The position numbers and the translations under genes were made by a program. A DNA stretch of 64,000 bases from Variovorax paradoxus (GTDB taxonomy: Bacteria > Pseudomonadota > Gammaproteobacteria > Burkholderiales > Burkholderiaceae_C). The stretch is taken from positions 558,001-622,000 of the forward strand of contig NZ_JAUSXG010000001.1 in NCBI RefSeq assembly GCF_030815855.1, given 5' to 3'. Positions 47,950 through 57,562 of this stretch are shown here, piece by piece; within the stretch, counting starts at the first letter, position 1, and the number at the start of each line of letters is the position of its first letter. A model generated the notes under the pieces. It did no database searches. It worked only from the letters and a program-made list of their open reading frames with translations, and was not told the DNA's origin.

Positions 47950-48633
47950 ATGAATACGACGAACTCCCTCATCGCCTCGGCCGACTGGTTCCCGCTGGTG
48001 CTGTCGCTCAAGGTGGCCACCGTCGCGACCCTGCTGGCGCTCATTGCCGGCGTGGCGCTGGGCTGGGTGTTCGCGCGCAAGCGTTTTCCGGGGCGCTCGG
48101 TGCTCGAAGCCGTGTGCATGCTGCCGCTGGTGCTGCCGCCCACGGTCATCGGCTACGCCATCCTGGTGGCGGCGGGGCGCCACAGCCCTCTGGGCAGCTG
48201 GCTGCGCGATCACCTCGACTACAGCATCATCTTCAGCTGGCATGGCGCCGTCGTGGCGTCTGCCGTGGTGGCGCTGCCGCTGGTGCTGAAGTCGGCCAGC
48301 GCCGCCTTCGCGGGCGTGGACCGCTCGCTCGAAGCCGCCGCCAGCACGCTGCGCCAGTCGCCGTTTTCCGTCTTCCTGCGCGTCACGCTGCCGCTGGCCT
48401 GGCCCGGCATCCTGGCCGGCACGCTGCTCGCGTTTGCGCGCGCCATGGGCGAATTCGGCGCCTCGCTCATGGTGGCGGGGTCCATTCCCAAGCAGACCCA
48501 GACCCTGTCGATGGCCATCTACGACGCCGCGCAATCCGGCAACGACGACCTGGCATTGCTGCTGGTAGCGGTGACTTCGCTACTGTCGATCACCGTGCTG
48601 GTGCTGTCGAACCGGTTCTTCTCGCTGCGCTGA
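47950..48633 (+). CDS. modB: molybdate ABC transporter permease ModB
   Basis: A 227-residue inner-membrane permease with about five to six helices. The EAA cytoplasmic loop for contact with the ATPase is seen (EAAASTLRQSPFSVFLRVTLPLAWPGILAG), and the N-terminal SLKVATVATLLAL and VLPPTVIGYAIL segments are typical of ModB. It precedes modA and modC and follows the ModE-like gene. The ATG at 47950 is preferred to an in-frame GTG 24 bases upstream. Confidence 0.93.
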   Translation: MNTTNSLIASADWFPLVLSLKVATVATLLALIAGVALGWVFARKRFPGRSVLEAVCMLPLVLPPTVIGYAILVAAGRHSPLGSWLRDHLDYSIIFSWHGAVVASAVVALPLVLKSASAAFAGVDRSLEAAASTLRQSPFSVFLRVTLPLAWPGILAGTLLAFARAMGEFGASLMVAGSIPKQTQTLSMAIYDAAQSGNDDLALLLVAVTSLLSITVLVLSNRFFSLR

Positions 48634-48663
48634 GCGGACCATCGCCCGATCCGGAAACCACAC

Positions 48664-49409
48664 ATGCGCCCGCTCCGACTCCTTTCTCTTCTCTTGGCCA
48701 TGGCACTGCCGCTGGCCGCGGTGGCGCAGCAGATCACCGTGTCCGCCGCAGCCAGCCTGACGGACGCGTTCAAGGAGCTGGGGCCCAGGTTCGAAGCGGC
48801 CAAGCCGGGCGCCACGGTGCGCTTCAATTTCGCGGCCTCGGGCGTGCTGTTGCAGCAGATCGCCCAGGGCGCGCCGGTCGACGTGTTCGCGAGCGCGGAC
48901 CAGGAAACCATGGACCGCGCGGTGGGGCAGAAGCTCGTCGATGCGGACACGCGCCGCAATTTCGCCGGCAACAGCCTGGTGCTGATCGAGCCGCTCAGGG
49001 ATGCGGCCGGCGTGAAATCGCTGCAGGACCTTGCCGGCGCGGGCGTCCGAAAAATCGCGATCGGAAAGACGGCCACGGTGCCGGTGGGCCGCTACACGCG
49101 GCAGGTGCTGGAGGGGGCAGGGCTCTGGAGCGTGCTCGAGCCGAAGTTCGTGCAGGCCGACAGCGTGCGCCAGGTGCTCGACTACGTCGCTCGCGGCGAG
49201 GTCGAGGCGGGTTTCGTCTACCGCACCGATGCGGCCATGGCGGGCGACAAGGTCAAGACCGCGTTCGCGCCCGCAGGCCACACGCCGGTGACCTACCCCG
49301 CCGCCGTGGTCGCCGACAGCAGGCAGAAGCCGCTGGGCAAAGACTTCGTCGCCTTTCTTTCCAGCGATGCCGCGCGCGAAGTCTTCGCACGCTACGGGTT
49401 CACCAGGCC

Positions 49410-49413
<4 letters not shown>
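48664..49413 (+). CDS. modA: molybdate-binding periplasmic protein ModA
   Basis: A 249-residue binding protein with a cleaved Sec signal peptide (MRPLRLLSLLLAMALPLAAV, cut after about residue 22). The mature start QITVSAAASLTDAFKEL, the mid-part FNFAASGVLLQQIAQGAPVDVFASA and the later AIGKTATVPVGRYT are ModA hallmarks. ModA binds molybdate and usually tungstate. It shares a 4-base overlap with modC. Confidence 0.94.
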
Positions 49414-50201
<788 letters not shown>

Positions 50202-50276
50202 GCAACGCAAAGCCGGCCGGCCGCCGCGGATGACCCTCAAACCAGAAGCGCCATGCCGCGGCGCTACGATCGGCGG

Positions 50277-50822
50277 ATGAATCCTTCCATTGACGTTGCC
50301 GTCGTGATGCGCCGCGAACGCGTCGACAGCCGCTGGCAATCCTGGCGCTGGATTCTCGAGAGCGTCGCCCCCGACCAGCCCGGTTTCGGCACCGAGCCGC
50401 GCCTGCTCGAAACGGGCGAGAGCGCGCAGCGCTGGCTGCATCCGGGCTTCAAGACCGAACTGTTCCGCGACGACGTCGAGGGTTATCACCTGAACGCCAC
50501 CACACCCGCGCCGTGCTGGTTCGTGCTGTGGCGCATGGAAGAAGAGCCCACCATTGCCGACGAGCCGCTGGCGCGGCCGGTGGTGGTGAGCCTCAGCTAC
50601 AACGAAGCCGGTCGCTGGCTCGACGCGCAGGAAACGGTCGAGCAGGTGCCCGCGCCCGAAGAGGTGATCGAGTGGATGCGCGACTTCGTGCAGGCGCATT
50701 ACGTGATCGAGCCCAAGCGCCGCAAGCGGCCCGAGAGTTTCCGCCCGCTTGTCGACCGTTTCGGCAACGCGGCCAGCGTATCGACCGAGAAAAAGCGCGG
50801 ACGCGGAGCGGGCGATGTCTGA
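50277..50822 (+). CDS. DUF3305 domain-containing protein
   Basis: A 181-residue protein of the DUF3305 family (VAVVMRRERVDSRWQSWRWILESV at the start, later YHLNATTPAPCWFVLWRM and PVVVSLSYNEAGRWLDAQE). The family is known mainly from formate dehydrogenase gene neighbourhoods, which is the case here, and its role is unknown. No signal peptide is seen. The ATG at 50277 is 75 bases after modC. It overlaps the DUF3306 gene by 8 bases. Confidence 0.82.
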   Translation: MNPSIDVAVVMRRERVDSRWQSWRWILESVAPDQPGFGTEPRLLETGESAQRWLHPGFKTELFRDDVEGYHLNATTPAPCWFVLWRMEEEPTIADEPLARPVVVSLSYNEAGRWLDAQETVEQVPAPEEVIEWMRDFVQAHYVIEPKRRKRPESFRPLVDRFGNAASVSTEKKRGRGAGDV

Positions 50823-51465
50823 GAATTTCTTCGACCGGTGGTCGCGGCGCAAGAAGGAAGCGCGCGAAGAGGTGCCGCCTCCTCCGGCTGTGGAAGAGGT
50901 GGAAAAGCCGGCCGGTGCGCGCGCCGAAACCGCAGCGTCCCTGCCTGCGGCCTACGACCTGATAGCCAGCCTTCCCACCGAAGGGCAGGAAGAAATTCCG
51001 CAGCCCACGCTGGCTGACGCCGAGGCACTCACGCCCGAGTCCGACTTCCGCCCCTTCGTTGGCAGGAACGTCGCGCCCGAGGTGAAGAACACCGCCTTCA
51101 AGAAGCTTTTTGCCGATCCACAGTTCAACGTGATGGACGGCATGGATACTTACATCGACGACTATTCCCAGTCGACGCCTATTCCGGACAGCGTGCTGCG
51201 CCAGATGGCGAGCGCCAAGTTCCTCAAGCTGTTCGAGCACGAGGAAGAAGAGCAGGCGCACAAAATCGAAGAACCCGCGGAAACCCCGCAAGACGACGTG
51301 CCGCCGGACGTGGCACAGTCCGAGCCTCCGGAGGATCTCCTCCCCAGCCAGCAGGTTGCAAATGCGCAACCCGCAAGCCAGAAGACCGATGACCACCACG
51401 CTGATCTGCGACTGCAACCAGACAATGCCGCTCGAGCCGAAGACGCTCGGCGCGGCGCTGGCTGA
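50815..51465 (+). CDS. DUF3306 domain-containing protein
   Basis: A 216-residue protein with the DUF3306 start MSENFFDRWSRRKKEAREE and conserved mid-region LTPESDFRPFVGRNVAPEVKNTAFKKLFADPQFNVMDGMDTYIDDY. The C-terminal third is acidic and probably disordered. It accompanies DUF3305 and formate dehydrogenase genes in other genomes; its function is unknown. It overlaps the DUF3305 gene by 8 bases and the following iron-sulfur protein by 77 bases. Confidence 0.82.
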   Translation: MSENFFDRWSRRKKEAREEVPPPPAVEEVEKPAGARAETAASLPAAYDLIASLPTEGQEEIPQPTLADAEALTPESDFRPFVGRNVAPEVKNTAFKKLFADPQFNVMDGMDTYIDDYSQSTPIPDSVLRQMASAKFLKLFEHEEEEQAHKIEEPAETPQDDVPPDVAQSEPPEDLLPSQQVANAQPASQKTDDHHADLRLQPDNAARAEDARRGAG

Positions 51466-53527
51466 GTCGCTGCCCCTTCACTCCACCCTGTGCCGCCGCG
51501 AGGCGCCCGCTTTCCAGCGCGCCATCCGGTCGGGCGACGACGTGGTGGTCGCCTGCACGCAGGAGCGCCGGCTGTTCACCGAGCTGGCCGAGCAGACCGA
51601 AGGCGCGACTTCGCCGATCCGCTTCGTGAACATTCGCGAAACCGGCGGCTGGAGCCGCGACGCCAAGAATGCCAGCCCCAAGATCGCCGCCTTGCTGGCG
51701 CTGGCCCACCTGCCCGAGCCCGATCCGGTCTCGACGGTGAGCTACACGAGCCAGGGCCGGCTCCTGATCGTCGGTCCGCTCGACCAGGCCGAGAAGGCCG
51801 CGGCGCTGGTGGCGGATTCGCTGCAGGTCTCCATCTTTTCCACCGGTCCGGGCGCCACAGGCGGCGGGCAGGAACGCCGCTGGCCCGTGATGGCGGGGCG
51901 CGTCGAATCGCTCAAAGGCTGGCTCGGTGCGTTCTCGCTGCGGTGGACGCGCGACAACGCCATCGACCTCGACCTGTGTACGCGCTGCAACGCCTGCATC
52001 GCTGCCTGCCCTGAGCAGGCCATCGGGCTCGACTACCAGATCGACCTCGCGAAGTGCACTTCGCACCGCGACTGCGAAAAGGCGTGCAGCGTGGCCGGCG
52101 CCATCAACTTCAGCCGCGCGCCCGAGGCACTCGATGCCGAGTTCGACCTGGTGCTCGACCTGGGCGCCAGCGCGCTGATCGACTGGCATGCGCCGCCGCA
52201 GGGATATTTCCACCTCGCCGGCGGACTCGCACATGCCGAGGGTCTTTCGACCCTGCTGCGCCTGCGCGAGATGGTGGGCGAGTTCGAGAAGCCCAAGTTC
52301 TTCGACTACAAGCAGAAGCTCTGCGCCCACAGCCGCAATGAGGTGGTGGGCTGCAACGCCTGCGTCGAGGTGTGCTCGGCGCACGCCATCTCGAGCGACA
52401 AGGAACGCCAGCGCATCGTCGTCAATCCGCAGCTTTGCGTCGGTTGCGGCGCCTGCACCACCGTATGCCCGACCGGCGCGCTGGGCTACACCTATCCGCG
52501 CGCGCCCGACCAGGGCCGCAAGCTGCGCACGCTGCTGTCCACCTACACAGGAGCCGGCGGCCGCGATGCCGCGGTGCTGCTGCACAACGAAGAGGGCGGG
52601 CAGGCGCTCGTCGAGCAGCTCGGCCGCGCGGCGCAGCTGGGCCGCGGCAAGCGCGATGGCGTGGGCGGCGTGCCTGCGCATGTGCTGCCGGTGGCGCTGA
52701 TGCATGTCGCGAGCACCGGCATCGATCTCTGGCTCAGTGCCATCGCCTTCGGCGCCTCGCAGGTGGCGGTGCTCTCCACCGGCGAGGAAGCGCCGCAGTA
52801 CCTCGAGGCGCTGAAGAAGCAGATGGCCGTTGCGCAGGCGCTGCTCACGGGCCTCGGCTACACCGGGACGCATTTCCACCTGATCGAGGCCTCCACCCCA
52901 GCCATGCTCGATGCAGCGCTGGCCGGGCTGCGCACCACGCGCCAGCGTGTGCCGGCCACCGCGGCGCGATTTGCTGTCGGCGGCGAGAAGCGCGGCACGC
53001 TCGAGATGACGCTCGACCACCTGATGGCGCAGGCGCCCGTGCTATCGGCGCCGTCGAACGATGCCGCCGCACCGCTTGAAATTCCGCTGCCCGCCGGCTC
53101 GCCCTTTGGCGCGGTCACCGTCAACAAGGACAGCTGCACGCTGTGCCTGGCCTGCGTGAGCGCCTGCCCCGCCAGCGCGCTGCAGGACAACCAGAACGCG
53201 CCGCAGCTGCGCTTCATCGAAAAGAACTGCGTGCAGTGCGGGTTGTGCGAAACCACTTGCCCCGAGAACGCGATTGCGCTGGTGCCGCGCCTGCTCGCCG
53301 CGCCCGAGCGCAAGCAGCCCGTGGTGCTCAACGAGGCCAAGCCCTGGGCCTGCATCCGCTGCAGCAAGCCCTTCGGAACGCAGAAAGCCATCGAGGCGAT
53401 GCTCGGCAAGCTGGCGGGGCACGCCATGTTTCAGGGCGAAGCGCTCGAGCGGCTCAAGATGTGCAGCGACTGCCGGGTGATCGACCTGTACAGCGCGCAG
53501 AACGAAATGAAGATCACACAGCTATGA
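51389..53527 (+). CDS. multi-cluster 4Fe-4S protein with HdrA-like N-terminus
   Basis: A 712-residue protein, not recognised as a named enzyme. Residues 1-90 resemble the N-terminal iron-sulfur domain of HdrA: Cys7/Cys9, Cys35, Cys56 in VVVACT, then FVNIRETGGW where HdrA has a Cys. Ferredoxin-type sites follow: from Cys197 (CTRCNACIAACP), near 232, near 327 (CNACVEVC), near 351 (CVGCGACTTVCP), from Cys583 (CTLCLACVSACP) and from Cys614 (CVQCGLCETTCP). A stretch near 390-520 looks like a MvhD-type domain without its cysteines. No FAD motif is seen. It sits between DUF3306 and the chaperone of the second formate dehydrogenase and may carry electrons for that system. Confidence 0.8.
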   Translation: MTTTLICDCNQTMPLEPKTLGAALAESLPLHSTLCRREAPAFQRAIRSGDDVVVACTQERRLFTELAEQTEGATSPIRFVNIRETGGWSRDAKNASPKIAALLALAHLPEPDPVSTVSYTSQGRLLIVGPLDQAEKAAALVADSLQVSIFSTGPGATGGGQERRWPVMAGRVESLKGWLGAFSLRWTRDNAIDLDLCTRCNACIAACPEQAIGLDYQIDLAKCTSHRDCEKACSVAGAINFSRAPEALDAEFDLVLDLGASALIDWHAPPQGYFHLAGGLAHAEGLSTLLRLREMVGEFEKPKFFDYKQKLCAHSRNEVVGCNACVEVCSAHAISSDKERQRIVVNPQLCVGCGACTTVCPTGALGYTYPRAPDQGRKLRTLLSTYTGAGGRDAAVLLHNEEGGQALVEQLGRAAQLGRGKRDGVGGVPAHVLPVALMHVASTGIDLWLSAIAFGASQVAVLSTGEEAPQYLEALKKQMAVAQALLTGLGYTGTHFHLIEASTPAMLDAALAGLRTTRQRVPATAARFAVGGEKRGTLEMTLDHLMAQAPVLSAPSNDAAAPLEIPLPAGSPFGAVTVNKDSCTLCLACVSACPASALQDNQNAPQLRFIEKNCVQCGLCETTCPENAIALVPRLLAAPERKQPVVLNEAKPWACIRCSKPFGTQKAIEAMLGKLAGHAMFQGEALERLKMCSDCRVIDLYSAQNEMKITQL

Positions 53528-54204
53528 GCCAGTTTCCTCCTGAGCGTAGTGCCGGGCCGCCCCAAACGAGCTCGCACCGCAGTGCGAAGCACGAAGGTTA
53601 TCCAATCTCCTCGGCGCTCGACGAGGAAATTGCGCGTGCCGAGGTCTACGGCCTGCTCGCGCGCCTCTGGTATGCCGCGCCCGACGCCGAATTGCTCGGC
53701 GCCTTCAGCGTGGCGCCCACCGAGGCGCCGGCCGCCGGCGCTTTCCTGGAGGAGCCCTGGCGCCAGCTGGTCGGCGTAGCGCGCGGCACCGATGCGGCCG
53801 CGCTGCATGCCGAATACGACGCGCTGTTCGGCGGCATGGGCAAGCCCGAGATCTACCTGTTCGGGTCGCACTACCTGAGCGGTTTTCTCAACGACAAGCC
53901 GCTGGCACAACTGCGCACCGACCTGGCGCGGCTGGGGCTCGCGCGGGACGAGGCCGTGTCCGAAAGCGAAGACCATGTGGCCTGCCTGTTCGAGGTGATG
54001 CGCTACCTTATTGCCGGTGACGACGCGGAGGTGTCCAACCTCGCGCAGCAGCAGGCCTTTTTCGCCACGCACCTGCAGCCATGGCTGCCGACGCTCTGCG
54101 ATGCGGTGGCGCAACATCCGAAGGCGCATTTCTATGCGTCGCTGGCTGCTTTTACTTGCGCTTTCGCCGAGATCGAAGTCCAGGGCTTCGACATGCTCGG
54201 CTGA
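53524..54204 (+). CDS. TorD/DmsD family molybdoenzyme chaperone
   Basis: A 226-residue all-helical protein of the TorD family (RAEVYGLLARLWYAAPD near residue 38, then EYDALFGGMGKPEIYLFGSHYLSG and ESEDHVACLFEVM). Such chaperones bind the Tat signal of a molybdoenzyme and hold it for cofactor insertion. The exported formate dehydrogenase alpha subunit downstream is the natural client. It overlaps the iron-sulfur protein gene by 4 bases. Confidence 0.88.
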   Translation: MSQFPPERSAGPPQTSSHRSAKHEGYPISSALDEEIARAEVYGLLARLWYAAPDAELLGAFSVAPTEAPAAGAFLEEPWRQLVGVARGTDAAALHAEYDALFGGMGKPEIYLFGSHYLSGFLNDKPLAQLRTDLARLGLARDEAVSESEDHVACLFEVMRYLIAGDDAEVSNLAQQQAFFATHLQPWLPTLCDAVAQHPKAHFYASLAAFTCAFAEIEVQGFDMLG

Positions 54205-54224
54205 TTGGGCGTTTCACAGGGAAA

Positions 54225-54259
54225 GTTCGATTGTGCGAACTAAGGGTCTAGACTAGTAT
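54225..54259 (+). promoter_or_regulatory. candidate promoter and operator for the exported formate dehydrogenase genes
   Basis: A -35-like TTGTGC (54231-54236) and a -10-like TAGTAT (54254-54259) are spaced 17 bases apart. The inverted repeat GTTCG-ATTGTG-CGAAC (54225-54240) overlaps the -35 box. It lies in the 113-base gap before the small Tat-peptide gene, the largest gap in this half of the island. Only the pattern is seen; a regulator is not identified. Confidence 0.4.
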
Positions 54260-54317
54260 CCAGATGTACAAAGATCAGTTCACATCCGATTTGCCCCCAG
54301 CCACTCCTGGAGATCAC

Positions 54318-54548
54318 ATGCAGGACAGCCAAGCGGCCGGCACCAAGCCGGCCTCGCGTCGAGGTTTCTTTCTCGGTGCCGCCAGCGCCGGTGCCGCGGT
54401 CGCCGCGGTTTCGGTGCTCCCCAAGGTCGCCGAAGCCCCCGCAGCCGCCCTGGCTGCCGCTCCCGCGCTGAAGCCCGCGCCTGAAAACGGCGGCGGCTAT
54501 TCGCTCAGCGAACACGTCAAGCGCTACTACAAGACCGCTTCGGCCTGA
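54318..54548 (+). CDS. small twin-arginine signal protein of the formate dehydrogenase cluster
   Basis: A 76-residue protein that is almost entirely a Tat signal: SRRGFFLG with the twin Arg near residue 14, then a long Ala-rich hydrophobic stretch. The mature end YSLSEHVKRYYKTASA is about 16 residues. Small Tat peptides of this kind accompany membrane formate dehydrogenases (sometimes called FdhX). It may help assemble or export the alpha-beta complex. A GGAG ribosome site supports the ATG at 54318; an upstream in-frame ATG lies within the promoter region. Confidence 0.78.
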   Translation: MQDSQAAGTKPASRRGFFLGAASAGAAVAAVSVLPKVAEAPAAALAAAPALKPAPENGGGYSLSEHVKRYYKTASA

Positions 54549-54562
54549 AGCGGACATCCACG

Positions 54563-57553
54563 ATGTTGCTGACCAAGAAAACGACCCCCGCGAACAGTGT
54601 CTCGCGGCCAGGGGAACGCGAATCTTCTTCTGCGTTCATTCACAGCCTGCGGCGCGGCCTTTCCGGCGCGCTGCCCACCATGGACCGGCGCGCCTTCCTT
54701 CGCCGCTCCGGGCTCGGCGTCGGCGTGGGACTGGCCGCCGGCCAACTCACGCTGATGCGCAAGGCCGAGGCGGCAGGCAACGGACGGCCCGCCGCCATCG
54801 GTGCCGGCAAGGTTGAAATCAAGCGGACCGTGTGTTCCCACTGCTCGGTCGGCTGCGCCTCCGATGCGGTGGTCGAGAACGGCGTGTGGGTGCGCCAGGA
54901 GCCGGTGTTCGATTCGCCCATCAACCTCGGTGCGCATTGCGCCAAGGGCGCCGCGCTGCGCGAGCACGGCCACGGCGAGTACCGGTTGCGCTATCCGATG
55001 AAGCTGGTCAACGGCAAGTACGAGCGCATCAGCTGGGACACGGCGCTCGACGAGATCACCGCCAAGCTGAAGGACCTGCGACAGGCGAGCGGACCCGATT
55101 CGGTCTATTGGATCGGCTCCTCCAAGCACAGCAACGAGCAGTCGTACCTGATGCGCAAGTTCGTGAGCTTCTGGGGCAGCAACAACTGCGACCACCAGGC
55201 GCGCATCTGCCATTCGACGACCGTTGCGGGCGTGGCGAACACATGGGGCTACGGCGCCATGACCAATTCGTACAACGACATGCGCGGCTCCAAGGTGGCG
55301 ATGTACATCGGCTCCAACGCCGCCGAGGCGCATCCCGTCAGCATGCTGCACATGCTCCATGCCAAGGAGCACGGCTGCAAGATGATCGTGGTCGATCCGC
55401 GTTTCACCCGCACCGCGGCCAAGGCCGACGAGTACGTGCGCATCCGCTCGGGCTCGGACATCGCCTTCCTGTTCGGCATCCTGCACCACATCTTCAAGAA
55501 TGGCTGGGAAGACAAGCAGTACATCAACGACCGCGTCTTCGGCATGGACAAGGTGCGCGAAGAGGTGCTGGCCAAGTGGACGCCCGACAAGGTCGAGGAG
55601 GCCTGCGGCGTGAAAGAGGCGCAGGTGCTCAAGGTAGCGACCTGGCTCAACGAGAACCGCCCCGGCACCGTCGTGTGGTGCATGGGCCAGACGCAGCACA
55701 CCATCGGCAACGCCATCGTGCGCGCCTCGTGCATCCTGCAGCTTGCGCTCGGCAACGTGGGCAAGTCGGGCGGCGGCACCAACATCTTCCGCGGCCACGA
55801 CAACGTGCAGGGCGCCACCGACGTGGGCCCGAACCCCGACTCGCTGCCCGGCTACTACGGCATCGTCGAAGGCTCGTGGAAGCACTTTGCGGCCACGTGG
55901 GGCGTCGACTACGAATGGATCAAGGGCCGCTTCGCATCGCCCGCGATGATGAGCAAGCCCGGCATCACCGTGTCGCGCTGGATCGACGGCGTGCTCGAGA
56001 AGAACGAGCTGATCGACCAGGACTCGAACCTGCGCGGCGTGTTCTATTGGGGCCATGCGCCCAACTCGCAGACGCGCGGCCTCGAGATGAAGCGCGCCAT
56101 GGACAAGCTCGACCTGCTCGTGGTGGTCGACCCGTACCCGTCGGCCACGGCGGCCATGGCGGCCATGCCCGGCAACCCGGACGACCTCAACAAGAACCGC
56201 GCCGTCTACCTGCTGCCCGCGTGCACGCAGTTCGAAACCAGCGGTTCCGTCACGGCGTCGAACCGCTCGCTCCAATGGCGCGAAAAAGTGATCGAGCCGC
56301 TGTGGGAAAGCCGCAGCGACCACATGATCATGCAGCAGTTCGCCGATCGCCTGGGCTTCGGCAAGGAGCTCAGCAAGAACTTCAAGATGCAGAAGGTCAA
56401 GGGCATGGACGAGCCCGTGCCCGACGACATCCTGCGCGAAATCAACAAGACCTGCTGGGCCGTCGGCTACACCGGCCAGAGCCCCGAGCGCCTGCAGGCG
56501 CACATGCGCAACATGGGCGCCTTCGACGTGCGAACGCTCAAGGTGAAGGCCGGCGTGAAGGACAAGGTCAACGGCTACGACCTCACGGGCGACTACTTCG
56601 GCCTGCCGTGGCCCTGCTACGGCACGCCCGAGCTCAAGCACCCGGGCTCGCCCAACCTGTACGACACGTCCAAGCACGTGATGGAAGGCGGCGGCAATTT
56701 CCGCGCGAACTTCGGCGTGGAGCGCGACGGCAAGAACCTGCTGGCCGAGGACGGCTCGCATTCGGTCGGCGCCGATATCACCACCGGCTACCCCGAGCTC
56801 GACCACGTGCTGCTCAAGAAGCTGGGCTGGTGGGACGAGCTCACCGAGGCCGAGAAACCGAAGGCCGAGGGCAAGAACTGGAAGACCGACAGCTCGGGCG
56901 GCATGATCCGCGTGTTCATGAAGAACCACGGCTGCCATCCCTTCGGCAATGCCAAGGCGCGTGCGCTGGTCTGGAACTTCCCGGACGCGATTCCGCAGCA
57001 CCGCGAACCGCTGTACGGCAACCGGCCGGACCTGATGGCCAAGTACCCGACGCACGACGACAAGATGGCGTTCTGGCGCCTGCCCACGCTCTACAAGAGC
57101 GTGCAGCAGAAGAACATCGCCGACAAGGTGGCCGAAAAATTCCCGTACGTGATGACCTCGGGCCGGCTGGTCGAATACGAAGGCGGCGGCGAGGAAACCC
57201 GTTCGAATCCCTGGCTCGCGGAACTGCAGCAGGAGATGTTCGTCGAGATCAACCCCAAGGTCGCGGCCGAGAAGGGCATTCGCAACGGCGAGCGCGCCTG
57301 GGTGCACACGCCCACGGGCGCAAAGCTCAACGTGCAGGCCCTGGTCACCGAGCGTGTCGGGCCCGACACGGTCTTCATGCCGTTCCACTTCTCGGGCCAC
57401 TGGCAGGGCGTCGACATGCTCGGCTACTACCCAGCCGGCGCGGCCCCCGTGGTGCGCGGCGAGGCCATCAACACCGGCACCACCTACGGATACGACAGCG
57501 TGACCATGATGCAAGAGACCAAGACCACGGTCTGCAATGTGGAAAAGGCATAA
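54563..57553 (+). CDS. Tat-exported formate dehydrogenase catalytic alpha subunit (FDH3/FdnG type)
   Basis: A 996-residue molybdopterin oxidoreductase exported to the periplasm. The Tat motif DRRAFLRR has its twin Arg at residues 42-43. A [4Fe-4S] site follows at Cys91, Cys94 and Cys98, with a fourth Cys in NLGAHCAKG. The metal ligand is Cys216 (ARICHSTTV), not selenocysteine. The enzyme oxidises formate outside and passes electrons through the beta and gamma subunits to quinone. Although FdnG-like, the fit is closest to the FDH3 class of Methylobacterium (alpha, beta, gamma). The beta gene follows by 9 bases. Confidence 0.94.
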   Translation: MLLTKKTTPANSVSRPGERESSSAFIHSLRRGLSGALPTMDRRAFLRRSGLGVGVGLAAGQLTLMRKAEAAGNGRPAAIGAGKVEIKRTVCSHCSVGCASDAVVENGVWVRQEPVFDSPINLGAHCAKGAALREHGHGEYRLRYPMKLVNGKYERISWDTALDEITAKLKDLRQASGPDSVYWIGSSKHSNEQSYLMRKFVSFWGSNNCDHQARICHSTTVAGVANTWGYGAMTNSYNDMRGSKVAMYIGSNAAEAHPVSMLHMLHAKEHGCKMIVVDPRFTRTAAKADEYVRIRSGSDIAFLFGILHHIFKNGWEDKQYINDRVFGMDKVREEVLAKWTPDKVEEACGVKEAQVLKVATWLNENRPGTVVWCMGQTQHTIGNAIVRASCILQLALGNVGKSGGGTNIFRGHDNVQGATDVGPNPDSLPGYYGIVEGSWKHFAATWGVDYEWIKGRFASPAMMSKPGITVSRWIDGVLEKNELIDQDSNLRGVFYWGHAPNSQTRGLEMKRAMDKLDLLVVVDPYPSATAAMAAMPGNPDDLNKNRAVYLLPACTQFETSGSVTASNRSLQWREKVIEPLWESRSDHMIMQQFADRLGFGKELSKNFKMQKVKGMDEPVPDDILREINKTCWAVGYTGQSPERLQAHMRNMGAFDVRTLKVKAGVKDKVNGYDLTGDYFGLPWPCYGTPELKHPGSPNLYDTSKHVMEGGGNFRANFGVERDGKNLLAEDGSHSVGADITTGYPELDHVLLKKLGWWDELTEAEKPKAEGKNWKTDSSGGMIRVFMKNHGCHPFGNAKARALVWNFPDAIPQHREPLYGNRPDLMAKYPTHDDKMAFWRLPTLYKSVQQKNIADKVAEKFPYVMTSGRLVEYEGGGEETRSNPWLAELQQEMFVEINPKVAAEKGIRNGERAWVHTPTGAKLNVQALVTERVGPDTVFMPFHFSGHWQGVDMLGYYPAGAAPVVRGEAINTGTTYGYDSVTMMQETKTTVCNVEKA

Positions 57554-57562
57554 GGAAGCACC

